Positions 1 to 7,205 of a stretch of 64,000 bases of DNA are shown here, piece after piece. How positions within the stretch are numbered: the first letter of the stretch is position 1; each line of letters starts with the position of its first letter. The notes under the pieces are model-generated. The model had not been told where the DNA came from and searched no databases. It was given only the letters and a program-made list of their open reading frames with translations. The position numbers and the translations under genes were made by a program. Origin of the DNA: Chelativorans salis (GTDB taxonomy: Bacteria > Pseudomonadota > Alphaproteobacteria > Rhizobiales > Rhizobiaceae); assembly GCF_025336525.1 (NCBI RefSeq), contig NZ_JAOCZP010000002.1, positions 744,001 to 808,000 of the forward strand, in the 5' to 3' direction.

Positions 1-3000
1 GTGGGGCGATCCGCCAGCACTATCTCGCCGACGAAGACCGCGCGCTCGCCGGTCTCATCGAGACGGTGGCGCTTTCTGCGGCGCGGCGTGAGGCGATCTC
101 TGCGCAAGCGGCGGAGCTCGTGCGGACCGTTCGGGCTCGTTCCGACCTGCATCTGATGGAAGCTTTCCTCTCCGAATACGGGCTTTCGACCAGCGAGGGC
201 GTGGCGCTGATGTGTCTGGCGGAAGCACTGCTGCGCGTGCCTGACGCGGAAACAGTGGACGATCTCATCCGCGACAAGATCGCCCCGCACGACTGGTCGT
301 CTCACTCCGGTTCCTCCGCCTCCATCTTCGTCAACGCCTCCACCTGGGCGCTGATGCTCACGGGCCGCGTGCTGGACGAGAAGGGCGCCGGCGTGGAAGC
401 GACGCTGCGTTCGATGGTGAGAAGGCTCGGCGAGCCGGTCATCCGCACCGCGGTCGCGGTGGCTATGCGCGAGATGGGCGAGCAGTTCGTGCTCGGCCGC
501 ACTATCGGTGAGGCCGTCAAGCGTGGCCGCGCCAACATCGAAAAAGGCTACGCTTATTCCTACGACATGCTGGGCGAGGCAGCGCGCACGGAGGCCGACG
601 CCCTGCGCTATTTCGAAGCTTACCGGCAAGCGATCGCCGCCCTTCAGGGCGAGGCGAAAAGTGGCGACATCCGCGCCAATCCGGGGATTTCCGTAAAGCT
701 CTCGGCGCTTCATCCGCGCTACGAGGTCACGCAGCGTGAAAAGGTGCTGCCGGTAATGGCGGAGCGCCTCCTGCTGCTCGCCCGGGCGGCGCGCGCGGCG
801 GGCATGGGACTCAATGTAGACGCCGAGGAGGCGGACCGGCTCGACCTGTCGCTCGACGTGATCGAGCGCGTTCTCGCCGATCCCTCTCTTGAAGGCTGGG
901 ACGGCTTCGGCGTCGTCGTGCAGGCCTACAGCCAGCGCGCACCCTTCGTTGTCGACTGGCTTTACGCACTGGCCGGAAAGCTTGGCCGCAAGATCATGGT
1001 GCGGCTCGTCAAGGGTGCCTACTGGGACACCGAGATCAAGCGCGCCCAGGTGATGGGGCTGGAGAGCTATCCCGTCTTCACGCGCAAGGTGAACACGGAC
1101 GTCTCCTACATCGCCTGCGCCCGCAAGCTCCTTTCCATGACCGATCGCATCTACCCGCAATTCGCCACGCACAACGCGCATACGGTGGCGGCGGTGCTGA
1201 CCATGGCCGAGGACAAGCAGGCTTTCGAGTTCCAGCGCCTGCACGGCATGGGAGAAGCGCTGCACGAGATCGTGCGGCGGCGCGAGGGCACGCGCTGCCG
1301 CATCTATGCGCCGGTGGGCGCGCATGAGGACCTTCTTGCCTATCTGGTGCGGCGGCTTCTCGAAAACGGCGCCAACTCCTCCTTCGTGCACCAGATCGTC
1401 GACGAGGATGTGAGCGCCGACGAGATCGCCCGCGATCCCTTCGCTGCCGTCGAAGCCAACGGCAAGGCCGCCAACCCCGCCATCCCCGCGCCGGCCATGA
1501 TCTTCGATCCGCAGCGGCGGAATTCGAAGGGCTGGGACCTGACGGACCCCGGAACGCTGGCGGAGATCGAGGAGGCGCGGCGCCCCTTCCTCAGCCCCCA
1601 CTGCTGGGAGGCGCAGCCGATGACGCGGGCGGCGGGCAAGGGCGAAGCCCGTACCATCCTCAACCCGGCGCGCACGGACGAGACGGTCGGCACGGTCGTC
1701 GACGCCTCGCCCGAGCAGGCGCGGGAGGCGGTGAAGATCGCCCTTGCCGCCCAGCCCGCCTGGGCCGCCACGCCCGTTAAGGAGCGGGCGGCGGTCCTGC
1801 GGCGCATCGCCGATCTCTACGAGGCCCACGCCGCCGAGTTCTTCGCGCTGGCCGCGCGCGAGGCCGGCAAATCCCTGGCCGACGGCATCGCCGAGGTGCG
1901 CGAGGCTGTCGACTTTCTGCGCTACTACGCCAACGGCGCACCGCAGATGGAGGAGGGGACAAAGGCGCGCGGCGTCATCGTCTGCATCTCGCCGTGGAAT
2001 TTCCCGCTCGCCATCTTCACCGGGCAGATCGCCGCCGCGCTCGTCACCGGCAATGCGGTCGTCGCCAAGCCGGCCGAGCAGACCTGTCTCATCGCCGCGC
2101 GCGCGGCAGCACTGATGCACGAGGCGGGCATCCCGGAGGACGTGCTGCAACTCCTGCCGGGCGACGGCCCCTCCGTCGGCGCGCCGCTGACGGCCGACCC
2201 GAAGATTGCCGGCGTCTGCTTCACCGGCTCGGTGGAGGTCGCGCGGCTGATCGAGCGGCAGCTCGCCGAGACGGCGTCACCCGACGCCATGCTGATTGCC
2301 GAGACCGGCGGGCTCAACGCGATGATCGTCGATTCGACGGCGCTGCCCGAACAGGCGGTGCGCGACATCGTCGCGTCCGCCTTCCAGAGCGCCGGCCAGC
2401 GCTGCTCGGCGCTGCGCGTTCTCTACGTGCAGAAGGACGTGGAAAAGCGCGTCGTCGGCATGCTCAAGGGCGCCATGGAGGCGCTGTCGGTCGGCGATCC
2501 GTGGCAGATTTCGACCGATGTCGGGCCCGTTATCGACGACGAAGCGCTTTCCGGCATCTCCGGCTACTGCGAGAAGATGGAGAAGGAAGGCCGGCTGGTC
2601 GCGCAAATCGCGCCGCCGGCAGGCGGCCGCTTCGTCGCTCCCAGCGCCTTCAAGGTCTCCGGCATCAAGGAGATCGAGCGCGAGGTATTCGGCCCCGTCC
2701 TGCACGTGGCAACCTTTGAGGCCGAGGCGCTCGAAAAAGTGATTTCCGAGGTCAACGCAAGAGGTTACGGGCTTACCTTCGGGCTACACACACGCATTGA
2801 TGCGCGGGTGCAGGAGGTGGTCGACAGCATCCACGTCGGCAATATCTACGTCAACCGCAACCAGATCGGCGCTGTCGTCGGATCGCAGCCTTTCGGCGGC
2901 GAGGGCCTTTCGGGCACCGGGCCGAAGGCCGGCGGGCCGCTCTATCTGCGCCGCTTCCGGCGCGGTGCGGCGGCGGAGGGCGCACCGGCGGGAAGTCCCG

Positions 3001-3587
3001 TCGATGCCGGAACACTGGCCGCGCGGATGCCGAACCCGGCGAAGGGCGACTGGGCGCGCCGCGCCGACCGCATCGCCATCCTCCGGCGGCTGTTGCGCGG
3101 CCGCTGGCGTGAGGCCCTCGCGGCCGCCGCCGCTCTCGATCACGGCCCCGTCGACCTGCCGGGGCCGACCGGCGAGGCCAATGCCCTCCAACTCGTCCCA
3201 CGCGGCCGCGTCCTTTGCCTGGGCGCGGATGGCGAAACACTCGCTGCACAGGTGGTGCAGGCGCTCGCGGCGGGGAATGCGGTCCTGGCGGTCGGCGAGA
3301 AAGCGACGGCCGTCCTGCAGCCGCTCATGAAAGAAAACCTGCCGCTGGCCGTCGTCGATGGCGCCGTGACACCGGAAAGCCTGACGCGATTACCCGTAGA
3401 CCTCGTCGCCGCCTCCGGCGAGAAGCCATGGCTCGCCGCTCTAAGACAAGCCCTCGCCCTTCGCGAAGGAGCGATCGTGCCGCTGGTGACGGAGATCATC
3501 CACCCCTCGGCCTACGTGCACGAGCGGGCGGTCTGCGTCGACACCACGGCGGCCGGCGGCAACGCCAGCCTCTTGGCGGCGGCGTAG
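1..3587 (+). CDS. putA: Bifunctional proline dehydrogenase / L-glutamate-gamma-semialdehyde dehydrogenase PutA (5' end outside window)
   Basis: Oxidises proline to glutamate in two steps, passing electrons to the respiratory chain through FAD and then using NAD+. The reading frame is open from base 3, so the gene starts upstream of the window; the GTG at 66 is internal, because the 21 codons before it continue a PutA-like N-terminus. The proline dehydrogenase domain occupies roughly residues 60-480 (counting from base 66), with RLVKGAYWDTEIK near 312. The aldehyde dehydrogenase domain covers about 560-1020, with the AETGG glutamate motif and the catalytic cysteine in SAGQRCSAL near 780. About 150 further residues form the C-terminal domain of long PutA proteins. 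Whether an N-terminal ribbon-helix-helix DNA-binding domain exists cannot be judged here. It ends with TAG, followed by 129 bp before the convergent haem operon. Confidence 0.96.
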   Translation, partial: GAIRQHYLADEDRALAGLIETVALSAARREAISAQAAELVRTVRARSDLHLMEAFLSEYGLSTSEGVALMCLAEALLRVPDAETVDDLIRDKIAPHDWSSHSGSSASIFVNASTWALMLTGRVLDEKGAGVEATLRSMVRRLGEPVIRTAVAVAMREMGEQFVLGRTIGEAVKRGRANIEKGYAYSYDMLGEAARTEADALRYFEAYRQAIAALQGEAKSGDIRANPGISVKLSALHPRYEVTQREKVLPVMAERLLLLARAARAAGMGLNVDAEEADRLDLSLDVIERVLADPSLEGWDGFGVVVQAYSQRAPFVVDWLYALAGKLGRKIMVRLVKGAYWDTEIKRAQVMGLESYPVFTRKVNTDVSYIACARKLLSMTDRIYPQFATHNAHTVAAVLTMAEDKQAFEFQRLHGMGEALHEIVRRREGTRCRIYAPVGAHEDLLAYLVRRLLENGANSSFVHQIVDEDVSADEIARDPFAAVEANGKAANPAIPAPAMIFDPQRRNSKGWDLTDPGTLAEIEEARRPFLSPHCWEAQPMTRAAGKGEARTILNPARTDETVGTVVDASPEQAREAVKIALAAQPAWAATPVKERAAVLRRIADLYEAHAAEFFALAAREAGKSLADGIAEVREAVDFLRYYANGAPQMEEGTKARGVIVCISPWNFPLAIFTGQIAAALVTGNAVVAKPAEQTCLIAARAAALMHEAGIPEDVLQLLPGDGPSVGAPLTADPKIAGVCFTGSVEVARLIERQLAETASPDAMLIAETGGLNAMIVDSTALPEQAVRDIVASAFQSAGQRCSALRVLYVQKDVEKRVVGMLKGAMEALSVGDPWQISTDVGPVIDDEALSGISGYCEKMEKEGRLVAQIAPPAGGRFVAPSAFKVSGIKEIEREVFGPVLHVATFEAEALEKVISEVNARGYGLTFGLHTRIDARVQEVVDSIHVGNIYVNRNQIGAVVGSQPFGGEGLSGTGPKAGGPLYLRRFRRGAAAEGAPAGSPVDAGTLAARMPNPAKGDWARRADRIAILRRLLRGRWREALAAAAALDHGPVDLPGPTGEANALQLVPRGRVLCLGADGETLAAQVVQALAAGNAVLAVGEKATAVLQPLMKENLPLAVVDGAVTPESLTRLPVDLVAASGEKPWLAALRQALALREGAIVPLVTEIIHPSAYVHERAVCVDTTAAGGNASLLAAA

Positions 3588-3716
3588 CCCTTTCGCTTCT
3601 GGGGGCGTCTGGTCAAACGGCAGGACAGAGGGAGCGCGAGGGGCGCGGGGCTTACCGAAGTGGCGCGGGCCTTACCACTGGCCGAGCGCCTCAACCCAGC
3701 CAGCCAGCATCACCTC

Positions 3717-4031
3717 TCAAGCCCCCTCCACAACACTGAACCCCTCAAACACCGGCGGCCCCTTGTATAGCCCCTTGTTCTGGCCGGCGTTCTTATGAGC
3801 ATCGCGGAAGTTCTCCGACTTCGTCCACGCCACGAAGTCCTCGCGGCTCCGCCAGATCGTGTGCGAGGCGTAGAGCGTGTAGCCTTCCTCGGCGTTGCTC
3901 GGCCCGCGCAAGAGGCGGAATTCGACAAAGCCGGGCATTTCCTTGAGGCTCGAATCCCGGTTCTTCCACACCTCCTCGAACGCCTCCTCGGAGCCTTCGA
4001 CCACCATGAAGCGATTCATCGCGATGAACAT
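3717..4031 (-). CDS. Antibiotic-biosynthesis-monooxygenase (ABM) fold protein, probable IsdG-type haem-degrading enzyme
   Basis: A 104-residue single-domain ABM protein. The start MFIAMNRFMVVEG and the middle LKEMPGFVEFRLLRG are typical of IsdG/HmoA-like dimeric alpha-beta barrels that open the haem ring to release iron. Start choice: the ATG at 4031 has AAAGGATC in front of it; an in-frame GTG at 4046 overlaps the previous stop and is less likely. It is the last gene of a leftward operon containing a haem receptor, ExbB, ExbD, TonB and a small unknown gene, which supports a role in cytoplasmic haem breakdown. Catalysis itself is inferred from family and context; ABM-fold proteins also include non-haem enzymes. 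Confidence 0.78.
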   Translation of the reverse strand: MFIAMNRFMVVEGSEEAFEEVWKNRDSSLKEMPGFVEFRLLRGPSNAEEGYTLYASHTIWRSREDFVAWTKSENFRDAHKNAGQNKGLYKGPPVFEGFSVVEGA

Positions 4032-4042
4032 GCCTGATCCTT

Positions 4043-4285
4043 TCACTTGCTCTTTGCGCGCGTGCCGTGCTCCAAGCCGCCTGCCGCAGCGGGAAACGGC
4101 AGCACATTGCCGGGAAGCGCCCCGGTCAGTGCCGGCATGGGGCTAGGCCCCGCCTGTGTGCCAATCTCGACCACCTTGGGATTTGCTTCAATGGCGGTGC
4201 GGTGACGCAGGAGCGCGAGGAGTTCAGGCCTGAGCCCATCGCCGCGCGTCGCCGCCATGTGGTGGAGCCTTTCGAAGGGAAACAT
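4043..4285 (-). CDS. Uncharacterised 80-residue protein in the haem-uptake operon
   Basis: I do not recognise the family. The reading frame encodes 80 residues beginning MFPFERLHHM, with an N-terminal half rich in R, L, H and E and a C-terminal half rich in P, G and A. There is no signal peptide or membrane segment. It is probably real: AAGGA lies six bases before the ATG, it starts 27 bp after the tonB stop, and its TGA lies just before the ribosome-binding site of the downstream mono-oxygenase gene. The two histidines near the start could bind haem or iron, but that is speculation. Position suggests a helper in haem use. Confidence 0.6.
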   Translation of the reverse strand: MFPFERLHHMAATRGDGLRPELLALLRHRTAIEANPKVVEIGTQAGPSPMPALTGALPGNVLPFPAAAGGLEHGTRAKSK

Positions 4286-4312
4286 TCGTGGTCCTTGTTT
4301 TTGTGTGAAAAC

Positions 4313-5239
4313 TCAGCGGGTGAAGGCGAGCGGCACTGTGAAGGGCCAGGATGAGCGCCCGGCACCGTCGGGAATGGCGGGGAAGGGCGCGGCGCGCTGC
4401 ACGGTTTCGATGGCCGCCTGGTCGAGGACCGGCGAGCCGGAGCTGCGCACCACGCGGACGCCGCTCACGGCCCCGCTGCCGGCAATGGTAAAGGCAACCT
4501 GCACCTCGCCGCGCAGCCGCTCGCGCTTGGCAGCGCTTGGGTACCGCAGCGCCCGGCGCAGCCTGGAGACGATCTTGCCAGGATAGTTCGAGAGGGCGGC
4601 GTTGCCGCTGGCCGTGGCGCGGGGCGCCGCCTGACCTCTGTTCGCCTTGGCGCTCTGCCCGCTCTGTGTGGAACCTCGCCTGGCGTTCTGGGTGTCGCGC
4701 CCGCCGGAGCCGGCGGATGTTTGCGTCTTTTTCTGCGCGGGCGGCCGCACGGCCGCCTTTTGCGGCGCCGGCGCTCTCGTCTCCTTCGGAGGCTCGTAGT
4801 CCGGGCGCGGCGTCGGGCGCGGTATGTTGACCATCGCCGTCACCGTCTCTTCCGGCTCGACGGGCTCGATCTCGGCTGCCTGCAGCTCCGATGGTTCTGC
4901 CTCAGGTGTCTCGGTTTCAGGCGTCGCCTCGGCCTCTGCCGGAGCTTCGGTCTCGGAAGGGGAGACGGCCGTCACGACGGGCGCTTCCGCCGTCGTCGTT
5001 TCGGTCGGCTCGACCGGCGTTGCCTCCGTCGGCGCCTCGGTCACAGGCTCCACGGTCTCGACCGGCGTTCCCGCTGCCGAAAGATCGGTAAAGGCGTTGC
5101 CTGCCACGGCGATCTCGATGCTTGAGCCCCCGGCAATCTCAACTTCCGGCTCGCGCGGCAGCATGAGGACCGCCTTTCCGGCATGGATGATGCCGGAAAG
5201 GCCGAGTGCCAAGCCCCATTTCCACGCGTTGGCTCTCAT
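4313..5239 (-). CDS. tonB: Energy-transducing protein TonB
   Basis: Links the proton-motive force harvested by ExbB/ExbD to the outer-membrane haem receptor. The 308-residue protein has an N-terminal membrane anchor (residues about 8-27) with the conserved S-x3-H arrangement in SGIIH. A long periplasmic linker rich in E, P, T and A includes the proline stretch RPTPRPDYEPP. The C-terminal TonB domain covers roughly 220-308, with NYPGKIVSRLRRALRYP and SGSPVLDQAA. Its ATG overlaps the stop of the upstream exbD gene by four bases, indicating translational coupling. The linker is unusually acidic before the basic region near residues 160-210. Confidence 0.92.
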   Translation of the reverse strand: MRANAWKWGLALGLSGIIHAGKAVLMLPREPEVEIAGGSSIEIAVAGNAFTDLSAAGTPVETVEPVTEAPTEATPVEPTETTTAEAPVVTAVSPSETEAPAEAEATPETETPEAEPSELQAAEIEPVEPEETVTAMVNIPRPTPRPDYEPPKETRAPAPQKAAVRPPAQKKTQTSAGSGGRDTQNARRGSTQSGQSAKANRGQAAPRATASGNAALSNYPGKIVSRLRRALRYPSAAKRERLRGEVQVAFTIAGSGAVSGVRVVRSSGSPVLDQAAIETVQRAAPFPAIPDGAGRSSWPFTVPLAFTR

Positions 5240-5640
5240 TCCGCCGTCCGCTCGGTAATAATGCTGATCTTGCCTGCGCCGGCCTTCCGCAGGGCGCCGA
5301 CGATCTCGATCAGCCTTGTCGCCGGCAGTCCCCGATCGGCCGCCAACTTCACCTCAGGAGCGCCTGCCGCCGCATCCTCCGCCTTGAGCGCATCCACATA
5401 GCTTGCCGCGTCCGTCGCCTGCCCATGGGCGCGCAATTCGCCCTCGCGCGTCACGAAAAGCGCATCCGGCGGTTCGGCGCGTTCGGCCGAGGCGGTTGAG
5501 ATCAGGTCGACATCGCGCTCCAGCGGCGGCGTAAGTGTGCCGGCGACCAGGAAGAAGATCAGCATCAGGAAGACGACGTTGATCAGCGCGATGGTGCTTT
5601 CGCGCCGGCGGGCGGGCAGGGGACGGGAAAGGCGCATCAT
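5236..5640 (-). CDS. exbD: ExbD/TolR-family biopolymer transport protein (second copy)
   Basis: A 134-residue inner-membrane protein starting MMRLSRPL, with a single membrane helix (ALINVVFLMLIFFLVAGTL) and a periplasmic C-terminal domain. ExbD proteins normally have a membrane aspartate at the position seen in the neighbouring copy (LIDVIFLL); here the equivalent is asparagine (LINVVFLM). Loss of that proton-relaying acid suggests that this copy is structural or works only as a heteromer with the first ExbD. The gene starts 5 bp after exbD1 and overlaps tonB by four bases. Two tandem ExbD-like genes in one TonB operon are known in several proteobacteria. Confidence 0.88.
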   Translation of the reverse strand: MMRLSRPLPARRRESTIALINVVFLMLIFFLVAGTLTPPLERDVDLISTASAERAEPPDALFVTREGELRAHGQATDAASYVDALKAEDAAAGAPEVKLAADRGLPATRLIEIVGALRKAGAGKISIITERTAE

Positions 5641-5645
5641 GGCTT

Positions 5646-6029
5646 TCACCTCGCGACGGTTAAGGAAAGGGTCGTTTCGCCCCGGATGCGCTCGATCGCC
5701 GTGACGAGTTCCTGCGACGTCACCTCGCCGCGCACCAGGAGAACGGCGCGCGCGGCGCCCTGTTCCTGCAAGCGTTTCAGCTCGGTCACCGCCTCCTCCA
5801 CGCCTGCAGAAACGCCGTTCACCTGCCAATCACCACCGTCGATGCGGATCAGGACGTCCGGCGCCTCGGCAGCCGCCCCGGCCGACGCGGTGCCGCCGGT
5901 CACCTCCACCTCGGCGAAGCGCATGAAGGTGGAGGAGAGCATAAAGAACAGCAGCAGCAGGAAGATAACGTCGATCAGCGGCGTCAGCGACAGCGGGCGG
6001 TGCCGGGGGACGGCAAGGTCAATGCGCAT
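5646..6029 (-). CDS. exbD: ExbD/TolR-family biopolymer transport protein (first copy)
   Basis: A 127-residue partner of ExbB in the proton-driven TonB motor. The start MRIDLAVPRHRPLS is followed by a transmembrane segment PLIDVIFLLLLFFMLSS that contains the essential membrane aspartate (LID), and then a periplasmic domain. The ATG lies inside the 3' end of exbB (11-bp overlap), so it should be translationally coupled to it. In-frame upstream starts near 6113 would give an arginine-rich extension lying wholly within exbB and are not credible. Confidence 0.93.
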   Translation of the reverse strand: MRIDLAVPRHRPLSLTPLIDVIFLLLLFFMLSSTFMRFAEVEVTGGTASAGAAAEAPDVLIRIDGGDWQVNGVSAGVEEAVTELKRLQEQGAARAVLLVRGEVTSQELVTAIERIRGETTLSLTVAR

Positions 6030-6720
6030 GGCCGACCCCCACGACCGTATCCGGCGCTCCGTCTCTCGCCGGCTCCCGCCCGCGGCTTTCAACGCCGTGG
6101 GAAAGCACCGCACCCGTCATCGTCTCGATCGCCACGCGCTCGTTTTCCAGCCGCGTCTCGAACCAGGTGAGCACCAGCGAGACGGGCATGGCGACGGCCA
6201 GGCCTGTCGCCGTGGTCAAAAGCGCTACCCAGATGCCGCCGGCAAGCAGCGAGGGATCCACCGCGTTGCCCGCCTCCTGGAGCTGGCGGAAAGCCTCGAT
6301 CATGCCGAGTACCGTGCCGAACAGCCCGAGCAGCGGCGCCACCTGGGCGATCGCATCGAGCGCCCGGAAGCCGCGCTGCAGGTCGTGCAGGCGGGTAAGT
6401 GCGATGCGGCCGACATCGTCCTCGATCTCGGCTTTCGGCACGTTCCTGAGCGTTGCAAGGCGCATGCAGGCGGCAAGTGCCGTGCCGGCCGGCGAGCAAT
6501 CGCCTTCAAGCGCGCTGCGCGCCGCGCCGTAGCCCTCGTGGAACCAGGCGTGCAGGGCGCGTTCCGCGCGGGCGTGCCGGCCCACGCGCTCGCGCCAGAA
6601 CTGCACGAGCTTCAAAAGGATGAGCGCCAGCGCGAAGACCGACAGGACGACGAGCAGGGCGACTACAGGACCGCCCAGCGTGAGGAAGGAGGTAATGGTA
6701 TCGAACAGTCTGGCGGGCAT
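6019..6720 (-). CDS. exbB: MotA/TolQ/ExbB proton channel family protein ExbB
   Basis: Inner-membrane proton channel of the TonB system. The 233-residue protein has three membrane helices: about 15-38 (PVVALLVVLSVFALALILLK), 125-147 (IAQVAPLLGLFGTVLGMIEAF) and 160-185 (LLAGGIWVALLTTATGLAVAMP). The GLFGTVLGMIEAF and TTATGLAVAMP segments are diagnostic of the family. AAAGGACTAGGACGAG precedes the ATG and provides a ribosome-binding site. It lies 45 bp after a small exported protein gene and overlaps exbD1, placing it in the middle of the haem operon. Confidence 0.93.
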   Translation of the reverse strand: MPARLFDTITSFLTLGGPVVALLVVLSVFALALILLKLVQFWRERVGRHARAERALHAWFHEGYGAARSALEGDCSPAGTALAACMRLATLRNVPKAEIEDDVGRIALTRLHDLQRGFRALDAIAQVAPLLGLFGTVLGMIEAFRQLQEAGNAVDPSLLAGGIWVALLTTATGLAVAMPVSLVLTWFETRLENERVAIETMTGAVLSHGVESRGREPARDGAPDTVVGVGHAH

Positions 6721-6765
6721 CTCGTCCTAGTCCTTTCGCTGGCTTTTCTTTGCTTGCTTGAACGT

Positions 6766-7203
6766 TCAGGTGCCGAAGGCGACGCTGCCGCGCGTGGCGG
6801 TCTTAAGCCTCTCCATGCAGGCGTTCTTCTCCCCGCCCTCGCAGACCGTCGCGCCGTTGACGAGCACGCGGCCGAGCCCTTCGCAGTCGATGTCGGGAAG
6901 GTCGAACTGGCGCACCTTCGTCTGGCCGTCGGGCAGGGCCTTGAAGTCCAGCACCGTCAGCCGCTTCACCAGCCCGTCCGTGCCGAACAGCGCCACCTCG
7001 TAAGCGGCCCGCTCGATGTCCTCGCCCAGGCGGTTGGCGGCGACGAATGTCAGCCGACAGCCGCGCTCCGTCGCCTCCGTTCCGTTGAGCTCGAGGCTCA
7101 GGGAAGGCGGCGCGCCGCCTTCCTGGGCCTTGGCGGGCAGGGCGCCCGCCGTGAAGAGGAGCGCCACGGCCAGAGGCGAAAATGTCCTTGCAGCATGTCC
7201 CAT
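6766..7203 (-). CDS. Small exported protein of unknown function between haem receptor and ExbB
   Basis: A 145-residue protein with a clear signal peptide (hydrophobic PLAVALLFTAGALP, probable cleavage after AKA) and a mature part containing four cysteines, so two disulphides are possible in the periplasm. I do not recognise a named domain. The ATG at 7203 lies two bases after the receptor stop codon; a GTG at 7212 that overlaps the receptor gene is an alternative. Its fixed place between a TonB-dependent receptor and exbB suggests a periplasmic accessory for haem transfer or TonB-complex function, which is inference only. Confidence 0.75.
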   Translation of the reverse strand: MGHAARTFSPLAVALLFTAGALPAKAQEGGAPPSLSLELNGTEATERGCRLTFVAANRLGEDIERAAYEVALFGTDGLVKRLTVLDFKALPDGQTKVRQFDLPDIDCEGLGRVLVNGATVCEGGEKNACMERLKTATRGSVAFGT

Positions 7204-7205
7204 GA

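Noticed and set aside
3588-3739. Possible extension of coding sequence after putA in another frame
   Set aside because: The putA frame ends with a family-typical C-terminus; the following 129 bp show no conserved motif.
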